DNA of 64,000 nt from an uncultured Drancourtella sp. (GTDB lineage: Bacteria > Bacillota > Clostridia > Lachnospirales > Lachnospiraceae): the NCBI GenBank assembly GCA_937880845.1, contig CALFLL010000016.1, forward strand, positions 1 to 64,000. The letters are read 5' to 3'. A program made the translations under genes and the position numbers. The notes under the pieces are model-generated. The model ran no database searches. It was given only the letters and a program-made list of their open reading frames with translations, and was not told the origin of the DNA. Shown one piece after another: positions 44,865 through 52,799 of this stretch; positions within the stretch are counted from its first letter, which is position 1; each line of letters begins with the position of its first letter.

Positions 44865-45468
44865 AATGCGGAGCCGTGATCCCAAGCCCGATATTTGGGC
44901 TGATCAGAGAACAGCCTGCATCCAGGAAAAATAAAACCACAAGGATGCCGCATAAGATATAACGGAATTTTCTTGGTATCCGAAGGAATACTCTGTCCAA
45001 AAGCGGAGAGATTATGTATAAAGAAGAAAGTCCGGCAATCCCAAATAATAAAAGTCCTTCCAGACATACATATCCTTTGATATTGATCAGGGAATTGCTG
45101 TAATCCCACCAACGCATATGATATACTTTCCAGAGAATACTTCCCGTAAGAAATTCCATTGTTCCGGCCATCAGCATGGTGAGAAAGAATACCTTATAAG
45201 GTTTCCCGGAAAAACGGTGAAAGAAAATCAAAACAAACACTCCGCCGAATCCATAGATCGGAAGCCATGGACCAAACAGGACACCCCGGTTTACAAGGGC
45301 GTGATCCATATAAAGGTGAAGAAGGACTTCCCACAGCCATCCGAAGAAAGAAAATGTAAAAAATAAAAGGATACAGGAAGAAAGTGTATATCTGTGTGCA
45401 CCCTGTTCCAGAATGGATATTTTATTTATAGGTAAATGTTTTTCTAAAATCATGTCTTTTTGTGTCAT
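44863..45468 (-). CDS. CmpB-type membrane protein (putative ABC transporter permease family)
   Basis: A 201-residue membrane protein with six hydrophobic segments. FSFFGWLWEVLLHLYMDHALVNRGVLFGPWLPIYGFGGV is the hallmark of the ABC_trans_CmpB family, common in Clostridia; despite the name no ATPase partner is normally known. TMEFLTGSILWKVYHMRWWDYS is also typical. The start MTQKDMILEK at 45468 has GAGAGGGG upstream; the 18 extra residues of the longer frame (from 45522) are poorly supported. Function unknown. Confidence 0.82.
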   Translation of the reverse strand: MTQKDMILEKHLPINKISILEQGAHRYTLSSCILLFFTFSFFGWLWEVLLHLYMDHALVNRGVLFGPWLPIYGFGGVFVLIFFHRFSGKPYKVFFLTMLMAGTMEFLTGSILWKVYHMRWWDYSNSLINIKGYVCLEGLLLFGIAGLSSLYIISPLLDRVFLRIPRKFRYILCGILVVLFFLDAGCSLISPNIGLGITAPH

Positions 45469-45637
45469 AAATAACGCCCCTCTCATTCTTGTTCTTACCT
45501 TTATTGTAGTAAAGAAAAACAAAGATGAGCAAAAGCGAGTCTTAGGATATTCTAAAGATTTTGACGGGAAGATTAAGAAATTATGAAGAAAGAAAAGGAA
45601 AGAAGAACTTCTATGCAGATTTTGTGAAATCTCTTTT

Positions 45638-45666
45638 TTGAATGGGGGAAATGTGCTATATTATAA
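45638..45666 (+). promoter_or_regulatory. Candidate promoter of the sdaAB-sdaAA operon
   Basis: TTGAAT (45638-45643), 17-nt spacer, TTATAA (45661-45666), in front of the sdaAB start at 45699. An overlapping TATTAT offers an alternative -10. The rest of the 230-nt divergent region 45469-45698 holds nothing else I can identify. Confidence 0.5.
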
Positions 45667-45698
45667 AAGCAAAGAGTGTATCTGGGAGGATAACGGAA

Positions 45699-46367
45699 AT
45701 GAATTTTTTAAGTATTTTTGATGTAATAGGACCGAATATGATCGGACCATCCAGTTCCCATACTGCAGGAGCATGTTCCATGGCTTTACTTGCCCGGAAG
45801 ATGTGTCCGGAACCAATCAAAAAAGTGGTATTTACACTGTACGGATCTTTTTCCAAAACATATCACGGACATGGAACGGACCGTGCTCTTCTTGGAGGAA
45901 TTTTAGGATTTAACACAGACGATCCGAGAATCCGTGATGCTTTTGAATGGGCAGAGAAAATGGGCGTTGAGTATGAATATGTGATCGATGAGAAGACCGT
46001 GACAGATCACCCGAATACCGCAGATATGGACATTACGGGAGTCAACGGACACCGCCTCTCTGTCAGAGGAGAATCCATCGGAGGAGGAAAGATCAAGATT
46101 GTCCGTATCAATGGCATTGATGTGGAATTTACAGGCGAATACAGTACGCTGATCGTCAGACAGATTGACAAACCTGGTGTGGTTGCACATATTACACAGT
46201 GTCTGAGCCAGGATGAAGTAAATATCGCATTTATGCGTCTGTTCCGTGAGGATAAGGGAGCAACGGCGTTCACAATCGTAGAATCAGACGAGAAGATTCC
46301 GGAGAAGATTCTGGAACAGATTCAGACCAATAAAAATGTACAGGATTTGATGCTTGTACAGATGTAG
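45699..46367 (+). CDS. sdaAB: L-serine dehydratase, beta subunit
   Basis: A 222-residue subunit of the Fe-S dependent L-serine ammonia-lyase of anaerobic Gram-positives. MNFLSIFDVIGPNMIGPSSSHTAGA is the family start; the C-terminal part (about 145-220: VVAHITQCLSQDEVNIAFMRLFRED) is an ACT-like domain. GGGAGG lies 9 nt before the 45699 ATG; the longer frame from 45642 is not supported. With the alpha subunit 12 nt downstream it converts L-serine to pyruvate and ammonia. Confidence 0.95.
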   Translation: MNFLSIFDVIGPNMIGPSSSHTAGACSMALLARKMCPEPIKKVVFTLYGSFSKTYHGHGTDRALLGGILGFNTDDPRIRDAFEWAEKMGVEYEYVIDEKTVTDHPNTADMDITGVNGHRLSVRGESIGGGKIKIVRINGIDVEFTGEYSTLIVRQIDKPGVVAHITQCLSQDEVNIAFMRLFREDKGATAFTIVESDEKIPEKILEQIQTNKNVQDLMLVQM

Positions 46368-46379
46368 GAGGAACAGGAA

Positions 46380-47255
46380 ATGGATTTTATTTCAGGACAG
46401 ACATTACTGGATGTATGTGAAAAAGAAAAGATGCCGATCTCCGAAGTAATGAAACAGCGCGAGATCACCTGCGGAAATATGCCGGCTGAAGAAATAGAGA
46501 AAAATCTTCAAAGAGTGCTTCAGATCATGAAAGACGGAGTGGAAGCTCCTATAAAGAATCCGAAGAAGTCCATCGGAGGACTTATCGGAGGAGAAGCCAA
46601 AATGGTGGCAGACCATGAGGGAAAAGAAGACTCAGTATGTGGCACCGTGTTATCAAGAGCCATCGCATATAGTATGGCGGTTCTGGAGGTCAATGCTTCC
46701 ATGGGACTTATTGTAGCAGCTCCGACGGCAGGATCATCAGGAGTTCTTCCGGGGGTGCTTCTTGCCATGAGAGATACAAAAAACCTCAGTGATGAAGTAC
46801 TATATAAAGGATTATTAAATGCAAGTGCCATCGGTTACATCCTGATGAGAAATGCATCTGTATCCGGAGCAGAAGCAGGATGTCAGGCGGAGGTAGGAGC
46901 TGCTTCTGCCATGGCAGCCAGTGCGGTAGTGGAAATGATGGGAGGAACCCCACAGATGTGTCTTCATGCGGCGGCTACTGCCATTGCCAATCTTCTTGGT
47001 ATGGTATGTGACCCAATCGCAGGGCTTGTAGAAGCACCATGCCAGAGCAGAAATGCCATTGGTGTGGCAAATGCCATTACCTGTGCGGAACTTGCACTTA
47101 GCGGAGTTAAAAATGTGATTCCGTTTGATGAGATGGCAGAGGCAATGTATAGAGTAGGAAAGAGCCTTCCGTTTGAATTAAGAGAAACAGCGATGGGCGG
47201 CTGTGCAGGCACACCGACAGGATGCAGACTTGGCTGTGAGATATGTGGAAAATAA
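46380..47255 (+). CDS. sdaAA: L-serine dehydratase, alpha subunit
   Basis: A 291-residue catalytic subunit holding an oxygen-labile [4Fe-4S] cluster. Conserved pieces are AAPTAGSSGVLPGVL, SGAEAGCQAEVGAASAMAA, CDPIAGLVEAPCQSRN and the C-terminal GGCAGTPTGCRLGCEICGK, which supply the cysteines. Together with D-serine ammonia-lyase at 31648 the organism can degrade both serine enantiomers. A strong terminator follows. Confidence 0.95.
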   Translation: MDFISGQTLLDVCEKEKMPISEVMKQREITCGNMPAEEIEKNLQRVLQIMKDGVEAPIKNPKKSIGGLIGGEAKMVADHEGKEDSVCGTVLSRAIAYSMAVLEVNASMGLIVAAPTAGSSGVLPGVLLAMRDTKNLSDEVLYKGLLNASAIGYILMRNASVSGAEAGCQAEVGAASAMAASAVVEMMGGTPQMCLHAAATAIANLLGMVCDPIAGLVEAPCQSRNAIGVANAITCAELALSGVKNVIPFDEMAEAMYRVGKSLPFELRETAMGGCAGTPTGCRLGCEICGK

Positions 47256-47260
47256 CAACG

Positions 47261-47287
47261 AACGGAGGAGAAAAACTCCTCCGTTTT
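47261..47287 (+). terminator. Terminator of sdaAB-sdaAA
   Basis: AACGGAGGAG (47261-47270), AAAAA loop, CTCCTCCGTTTT (47276-47287): a perfect stem with a T-tract, 5 nt after the sdaAA stop. Confidence 0.92.
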
Positions 47288-47314
47288 CGTATTTGCAGAA
47301 AGGAAATGACAACT

Positions 47315-48295
47315 ATGAACAGACAAACAAAACCATTGAAACCGTATCATGGCATTCTTGTTTTGATACTTGCAGCAATTTGTGTGTTTTTTATCGGACC
47401 GTTTTTGGGAACATACATGGGCTTATATGGAACTCTTGTGAGTGAACTTCTGCTTCTTGGTATTGCAGTTGGTTGCACTTATTTATTTAAAGGAAATCTT
47501 AGATATGTATTTCCTATCCGTAAACCTACAGCTTGCGGATTATTTGGAACATTTCTCTTTTGGATGGGAGTTATAGGGATTACGATGGTATTTACCATGC
47601 TTTTGGCTTACTTTTTCCCGGCACAGATTATGGGAACAAGTTCTGAGTTGTCCTATGCTTTTATGAGTACACCGGCGTTGATCTCTGTTTTGATCGTATC
47701 TATTGCCCCGGCTTTTTGTGAAGAAGCGGTTTTTAGAGGCGTTGTATTTAACAGCTTCTGGCCGATCGGAAACAAATGGGTTGTGATCGTGCTGACAGGA
47801 TGTATTTTCGGAGCTTTCCACGGAAGCATCTGGAGATTCCTTCCGACAGCCATTCTGGGAATGGCGCTTGCGTATATTCTGGCAGAAACCGGGAATATGG
47901 TATATTGTGCGGTTTTTCATGCGGTGAACAATTTGCTTCCTCTTTTGATGATGTTCGGAATGCAGATTTTGATGCAGATTCTTTCTGCAGTTTCCGGAGG
48001 GTATGCGGATGCGGCTATTTACGGGTCGATGACTGCGGCATCCATGAATATTCCGTTTGCTTCCGTTGGGATTTACATTGTAGGAAGCGGTATCTCTCTG
48101 TTTCTTCTTTATATCGGTAATTTTCTTCTTCACAAGGGAAAACCGGGATATGAAGGAAAACTGTTTGAAGGAAAGCGAAAAAAACATTTGTACATTTTAT
48201 TGATCGTAGCGGCAGCTTTATTTATTATTGGCTGTATTAGTATTGCAGGCTCCGTATTTATGCAGGGAGTTGGAAGAATGATGTATCAAAGATAA
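47315..48295 (+). CDS. CPBP family intramembrane metalloprotease
   Basis: A 326-residue membrane protein with about eight hydrophobic segments. The three CPBP (Abi) motifs are visible: CEEAVFRGVVFNSF (EExxxR, about 151-164), FGAFHGSIWRFLPTAILGMALAYI (FxxxH) and YCAVFHAVNN (HxxxN). This is the CAAX-prenyl protease 2 / bacteriocin-processing family. No prenylated or bacteriocin peptide gene lies nearby, so the substrate is unknown. The ATG at 47315 is 9 nt after AAAGGAA; ATG 47306 touches that site and is less likely. Confidence 0.88.
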   Translation: MNRQTKPLKPYHGILVLILAAICVFFIGPFLGTYMGLYGTLVSELLLLGIAVGCTYLFKGNLRYVFPIRKPTACGLFGTFLFWMGVIGITMVFTMLLAYFFPAQIMGTSSELSYAFMSTPALISVLIVSIAPAFCEEAVFRGVVFNSFWPIGNKWVVIVLTGCIFGAFHGSIWRFLPTAILGMALAYILAETGNMVYCAVFHAVNNLLPLLMMFGMQILMQILSAVSGGYADAAIYGSMTAASMNIPFASVGIYIVGSGISLFLLYIGNFLLHKGKPGYEGKLFEGKRKKHLYILLIVAAALFIIGCISIAGSVFMQGVGRMMYQR

Positions 48296-48307
48296 GAGGT
48301 AAAGGAC

Positions 48308-48697
48308 ATGGGATTAAAACAGAATTTTGTATTAAGCCGTATTCAGAATCAGGGAAAATTTCTTGGGAAACTAATTCTTGGAAAAGATGAAATCAATTAT
48401 CAGCTTCCGATGTATGAGGAAATGGATAATGAAATCGACAAACTTTACAGAAGAATCCTTGCACTGTCGGAACAAGGAGATGTAAATGAAGCGGAAAATG
48501 AACTTCTGGAGGAATTGGAAGATGGTGATTTCCGCATGTTTGAGATGGCTCTTTCTTTCTATTTGCATCTGGCAGAACTGGGAGCAGATTTTCTTGAAGA
48601 ACATAATTATTCCATGGAAGAAGTAGCAGAAGGGATGGAATCCCTGGCGGAAGATTTCGGAGTAAAAGGGTTGGAAATCAATGCGGGAACACGATAA
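48308..48697 (+). CDS. DUF6483-like acidic protein
   Basis: A 129-residue, helical, acidic protein without membrane segments. The start (MGLKQNFVLSRIQNQGKFLGKLILGK) and a TPR-like helix pair (EIDKLYRRILALSEQGDVNEAENELLEELEDGD) fit the DUF6483 family of Clostridia, of unknown role. It lies 12 nt after the CPBP protease and overlaps cbiG by 17 nt, so it may be translated in one unit with the first cobalamin genes. Confidence 0.6.
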   Translation: MGLKQNFVLSRIQNQGKFLGKLILGKDEINYQLPMYEEMDNEIDKLYRRILALSEQGDVNEAENELLEELEDGDFRMFEMALSFYLHLAELGADFLEEHNYSMEEVAEGMESLAEDFGVKGLEINAGTR

Positions 48698-49775
48698 TGA
48701 AAAGAAGCTGAAAATCGTAAGTTTTACAAAAAAAGGACATGAACTAAACCGATTCGTGATGGGAGAATTACAAAAGCAAGGAATCGTCTGTATGGGATAC
48801 AGAAAAGGAGAAGCTCCCGGAGGGCAGGAACTGCTTGAAATTTCGGACATGAAAGAATGGATTTCGGCCGGATGGGGAAAGGAAAACTTTCTCTTTATCG
48901 GAGCAGCAGGGATTGCGGTAAGAAGTATTGCACCTTTTATCAGGGATAAGTTTACGGATTCTGCTGTCCTTGTTATGGATGATCAGGGAAACTTTGTAAT
49001 TCCGTTGCTTTCCGGTCATGTGGGAGGAGCGGTTGCCTTTGCAAAACGGATTGGAGAAGTAACAAAAGCAATGCCGGTCCTCACAACGGCAACAGATCTT
49101 GCCGGAAAATTTGCGGTGGATGTATTCGCAAGAGAAAATGAAATGGAAATATCAGATCGGAAACTTGCCAAGGAAATATCGGCACATCTTTTAAATGGAG
49201 AAAAAGTCGGATTTTACTGTGAATTTCCGATAGAAGGAGAGGTACCGCCGGAACTTGTGGTCTGCGGGAAAATAGAAGAACTGGGGGCATATACCTTTGG
49301 AGTGGCTGTTTTGAAACATCTGCCGTTGCAGGAGAATCCGTCTGTCCTGCACTTGTTCCCACGGATACTGAGTGTGGGGATCGGATGCAGAAAAGGCGTG
49401 GGAAAGGAACATTTAAAACAAGGACTTCTTGACCTGTTGGAGGAGCACGGGTACAGACCATGTCAGATTGCAGAGTTTGCCAGCATCCACAGGAAGGCAG
49501 AGGAAGAAGGCATCCTCGCTCTGGCCCGGGAATATCATGTTCCGTTTCGGACTTTTTCGGCAGAGGAGCTGAATATGGTGGAAGCAGTCAGCACATCGTC
49601 GGAGTTTGTAAACAGAACCGTTGGTACAGACAATGTCTGTGAGAGGGCGGCGATTTTATCCGGTATGCCGGGAAGCGTAGTGCAGACCAAGAGAAAGTTA
49701 AAAGATATGACTTTTTCTTTTGTGGAAAGAAGATATGTCATAACAGTTTCGTGTGGAAAGGAGAGCGGTATATGA
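48681..49775 (+). CDS. cbiG: Cobalt-precorrin-5A hydrolase
   Basis: A 364-residue enzyme of the anaerobic cobalamin route that opens the lactone of cobalt-precorrin-5A and releases acetaldehyde. The N-terminal domain has FIGAAGIAVRSIAPFI and VMDDQGNFVIPLLSGHVGGA (about 70-115); the C-terminal CbiG domain has LSVGIGCRKGVGKEHL and ending motifs GTDNVCERAAIL. It overlaps the preceding DUF6483-like gene by 17 nt and cbiJ by 4 nt. No B12 riboswitch stands before it. Confidence 0.94.
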   Translation: MREHDNEKKLKIVSFTKKGHELNRFVMGELQKQGIVCMGYRKGEAPGGQELLEISDMKEWISAGWGKENFLFIGAAGIAVRSIAPFIRDKFTDSAVLVMDDQGNFVIPLLSGHVGGAVAFAKRIGEVTKAMPVLTTATDLAGKFAVDVFARENEMEISDRKLAKEISAHLLNGEKVGFYCEFPIEGEVPPELVVCGKIEELGAYTFGVAVLKHLPLQENPSVLHLFPRILSVGIGCRKGVGKEHLKQGLLDLLEEHGYRPCQIAEFASIHRKAEEEGILALAREYHVPFRTFSAEELNMVEAVSTSSEFVNRTVGTDNVCERAAILSGMPGSVVQTKRKLKDMTFSFVERRYVITVSCGKESGI

Positions 49776-50593
49776 AACATATCCTGATTTTTGCAGGAAC
49801 AACGGAAGGAAGAACCCTGATGGAAAAAATGAAGCATTTTCCTGTGGAACTTTTTGTCAGTGTGGCAACGGAGTACGGAAAAGAATGTCTGATGCAAACG
49901 ACAGATATAATGAAAGATAAAACAGGATATCATGGAAAAGTACAGGCAGGAAACATTCATGTTATTGCAGGACGTATGACAAAAGAGGAAATGGCAGAGT
50001 ATATCAAAGAGCAGGAGATTGATGCGGTAATCGATGCCACCCATCCTTTTGCAACAGAAGTCACGAAAAATATAAAAGAGGCATGTGAAGAAAGAAAAAC
50101 GCCGTATTACAGAGTGCTTCGCCGTCAAGATGATCCGGAAAGAACGGATGATGCCGGGAACGATGTAGTTTATGTTTCTTCTGTATCAGAAGGTGCAGCA
50201 TGGCTGAAACAAACAGAGGGGAATATCCTGATCACAACAGGAAGCAAGGAACTTTTTAAATATAAAGAAATTCCGGATTACAGGGAACGCTGTTTTGCAC
50301 GGGTGCTTTCCACAAAAGAAGCAGTAGAAGAAAGTGTCCGGACAGGATTTGAGGGAAGTCACCTGATCGCAATGCAGGGCCCTTATTCTTTTGAGATGAA
50401 TGTTGCACTTCTTCGACATGTAAATGCTTCTTATATGATCACCAAGGAATCAGGTTCTGTAGGAGGATTTGAAGAAAAAGCAAGGGCTGCCATGGAGCTG
50501 GGAGTGACATTGGTGGTGGTGGAACGTCCGAAAGAAAGAGGATATACTCTGGAAGAAATTGTAGAAAGGATGAAAGAATGCTCATTACAGTGA
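49772..50593 (+). CDS. cbiJ: Cobalt-precorrin-6A reductase
   Basis: A 273-residue reductase of the CbiJ/CobK family. MKHILIFAGTTEGRTLMEKM is the nucleotide-binding start, DAVIDATHPFATEVTKNIKEAC (about 84-105) and TKESGSVGGFEEKARAAMELG (about 225-245) are family motifs. It reduces the macrocycle with NADPH. The ATG lies in the last codons of cbiG (ATG overlap) with GGAGAG upstream. Confidence 0.93.
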   Translation: MKHILIFAGTTEGRTLMEKMKHFPVELFVSVATEYGKECLMQTTDIMKDKTGYHGKVQAGNIHVIAGRMTKEEMAEYIKEQEIDAVIDATHPFATEVTKNIKEACEERKTPYYRVLRRQDDPERTDDAGNDVVYVSSVSEGAAWLKQTEGNILITTGSKELFKYKEIPDYRERCFARVLSTKEAVEESVRTGFEGSHLIAMQGPYSFEMNVALLRHVNASYMITKESGSVGGFEEKARAAMELGVTLVVVERPKERGYTLEEIVERMKECSLQ

Positions 50594-51156
50594 CAGGAGG
50601 AAGCGGAAGCGGAAAGTCTGAGATGGCAGAAGCCATCGCACAGGCCATGGTGGAAGGAGAAAAACTCTATATAGCCACCATGTGCGTCTATGATGAAGAA
50701 AGCAGAAAACGGATTAGAAAGCATCGAAAACAGCGGGAAGGAAAGCAGTTTCGGACATTGGAATGTCCGGTACATCTGGAGCAGGCCTTTTTCAGGGAAA
50801 AAGAAGATTTGATCCTGCTAGAATGTATTTCCAATCTTACAGCCAATGAAATGTACGATGAAAGAGAAACGAAGTTTTCCAATCCGCAAAAGACGGCAGA
50901 GCATATCATAAAAGGAATCCGTCATTTGAAAGAACAGACAAAACATCTTATTATTGTAACAAACGAAATGTTTTCGGAAGGAACCGACAGAAAAGAAATG
51001 AGGGATTATCTGGATGCAGCCGGAAGGGTCAACAGGCAGCTGATGGAAGAATCGGACATTTTTATCGAATCGGTATACGGACTTCCCGTTTTCTGGAAGG
51101 AAAGTCCCAATCTTACAATGGAGAAAGGATCATGGAAATGGAAGAAAGAGGACTGA
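50578..51156 (+). CDS. cobU: Adenosylcobinamide kinase / adenosylcobinamide-phosphate guanylyltransferase
   Basis: A 192-residue bifunctional enzyme of nucleotide loop assembly. The P-loop is GGSGSGKS (7-14), and H49 in RIRKHRKQR matches the His that takes GMP in Salmonella CobU (H46). ECISNLTANEMY is the second NTP-binding motif. It is shifted slightly from the classical GGARSGKS P-loop but all functional positions are present. It overlaps cbiJ by 16 nt and cobO by 25 nt. Confidence 0.92.
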   Translation: MLITVTGGSGSGKSEMAEAIAQAMVEGEKLYIATMCVYDEESRKRIRKHRKQREGKQFRTLECPVHLEQAFFREKEDLILLECISNLTANEMYDERETKFSNPQKTAEHIIKGIRHLKEQTKHLIIVTNEMFSEGTDRKEMRDYLDAAGRVNRQLMEESDIFIESVYGLPVFWKESPNLTMEKGSWKWKKED

Positions 51157-51662
51157 TACATGTTTATTGCGGAGACGGAAAGGGAAAGACGAGTGCGGCA
51201 ACAGGACTGATGGTCAGAGCGGCAGGAAGAGGAAAAAGGATTCTTTTTGTACGGTTTTTAAAAAACGAAGATTCCGGAGAACTTGTTATCTTAGATCAGA
51301 TTCCCCAGATCCGTCGTTTGAAAATTCCAAAAACATTCGGATTTTTCTGGACGTTAAATGAGGAAGAAAAAGAAGAACTGAAACGCATCTGTTATGGAAT
51401 CTGGGAACAGATCGAACAGGAAGCAAGACGATACGATATTCTTGTCATGGATGAACTGGCATCGGCTTTTCGCTATGGACTGGTTCCTCAGGATAAGGTA
51501 CTGCGGTTTTTAAAAAGCAAACCATCTTCTCTGGAAGTTGTCATGACGGGAAGAGAGCCGGATGAGAGAATCCTGCAATATGCAGATTATATATCAGAAA
51601 TTCAGTCTGTTAGACACCCTTTTGAAAAAGGGATTCCTGCAAGAGAAGGTATTGAGTATTAG
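51132..51662 (+). CDS. cobO: Cob(I)yrinic acid a,c-diamide adenosyltransferase
   Basis: A 176-residue CobA/CobO/BtuR-type enzyme that adds the 5'-deoxyadenosyl group to Co(I). The P-loop is GDGKGKTSAATG (about 14-25), and VMDELASAFRYGLV and EVVMTGREPDE (about 110-150) are typical. ATG 51132 and ATG 51138 are both possible starts; GAAAGGA suits either. It is the last cobalamin gene of the first block; sbcD follows after 12 nt. Confidence 0.9.
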   Translation: MEMEERGLIHVYCGDGKGKTSAATGLMVRAAGRGKRILFVRFLKNEDSGELVILDQIPQIRRLKIPKTFGFFWTLNEEEKEELKRICYGIWEQIEQEARRYDILVMDELASAFRYGLVPQDKVLRFLKSKPSSLEVVMTGREPDERILQYADYISEIQSVRHPFEKGIPAREGIEY

Positions 51663-51674
51663 AAGGGAGAAACA

Positions 51675-52799
51675 ATGAAGCTGCTTCATCTATCAGATTT
51701 ACACCTTGGGAAAAGAGTGAATGACTATTCTATGCTGGAAGACCAGAGCGATATTTTGAATCAGATTTTAGAGATTACTGACCGGGAAAACATTCAGGGA
51801 GTCATGATCGCAGGAGATATTTATGACAAGCCGGTTCCGCCGGCGGAAGCGGTAAAGCTTCTTGACCGTTTCTTAAAACATCTCGCAAGCCGGAATCTTC
51901 CGGTTTTTTTCATAAGCGGGAATCATGATTCTTATGACCGGCTTGCCTTTGGAGCGGAGCTGTTCAAAAAAAGCGGGGTTTATATGCCGGAAGGGATCTG
52001 TACAAAAATCAGATGGCAGGATGAATACGGTCCACTTGTTTTCTGGCTGATGCCGTTTTTGAAACCTGTTCATGTAAAAGCTGTCTATCCGGATCGGGAA
52101 ATCGTTACTTATACAGATGCAGTTCGGACGGTTCTGGAAGAAGAAAAACCGGATCCGTCTGAACGGAACATTCTGATCTGTCATCAGTTTGTGGCAGGAG
52201 CTGCCCGGTGTGAGTCAGAAGAAGTGTCCATCGGAGGACTGGATCAGGTGGATGCTTCGGTATTTGCCGCATTTGACTATGTGGCACTTGGTCATCTGCA
52301 CCGCCCTCAGTACATACAAAAAGAAACAATCCGGTATTGCGGGACGCCGCTGAAATATTCTTTTTCAGAAGTCAATGACAGAAAATCTGTTACCGTAGTA
52401 GACGTGAAGGAAAAAGGAACCGTGCAGATTGGAACGGTTCCCCTGATACCTTTAAGGGATTTAAAAGAAATCAAAGGAACCTATCTAGAACTGACAAGCC
52501 GTCCGTTTTATGAAACATTAAACCGGGAGGACTATTATCACATTACATTGACTGATGAAGAGGATGTGATGGATGCGGTCAATAAACTGAGGATGATCTA
52601 TCCGAATATGATGAAAATGGATTATGATAACCAAAGAGTGCGGACGCAGGCGAAGTATGATGAAATTGAGGAAATAAAAAACCGCAGGCCGGATGAAATC
52701 GTGAATGAATTTTATGAAAAACAAAACGGCCGTCCTCTTTCTGTGGAACAAAAAGAACTGGTGAAAAAGATTATGGAAGAAATATGGGAGGATGTGTAA
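51675..52799 (+). CDS. sbcD: Exonuclease SbcCD, nuclease subunit D
   Basis: A 374-residue Mre11-type phosphoesterase. Motifs LLHLSDLHLGKRV, IAGDIYDKPVPP, ISGNHDSYDRLAFG and LGHLHRPQ give the metal-binding Asp, His and Asn residues. With SbcC it cuts hairpins and protein-blocked DNA ends. It follows cobO by 12 nt with a good ribosome binding site and shares its stop (TAATG) with the sbcC start, so it appears to be in the same transcript as the first cobalamin block. Confidence 0.95.
   Translation: MKLLHLSDLHLGKRVNDYSMLEDQSDILNQILEITDRENIQGVMIAGDIYDKPVPPAEAVKLLDRFLKHLASRNLPVFFISGNHDSYDRLAFGAELFKKSGVYMPEGICTKIRWQDEYGPLVFWLMPFLKPVHVKAVYPDREIVTYTDAVRTVLEEEKPDPSERNILICHQFVAGAARCESEEVSIGGLDQVDASVFAAFDYVALGHLHRPQYIQKETIRYCGTPLKYSFSEVNDRKSVTVVDVKEKGTVQIGTVPLIPLRDLKEIKGTYLELTSRPFYETLNREDYYHITLTDEEDVMDAVNKLRMIYPNMMKMDYDNQRVRTQAKYDEIEEIKNRRPDEIVNEFYEKQNGRPLSVEQKELVKKIMEEIWEDV

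Noticed and set aside
47256..48307. B12 riboswitch for the first cobalamin block
   Set aside because: No B12 box of the GCCGGTG...CCGGC type is present between 47256 and the cbiG start.
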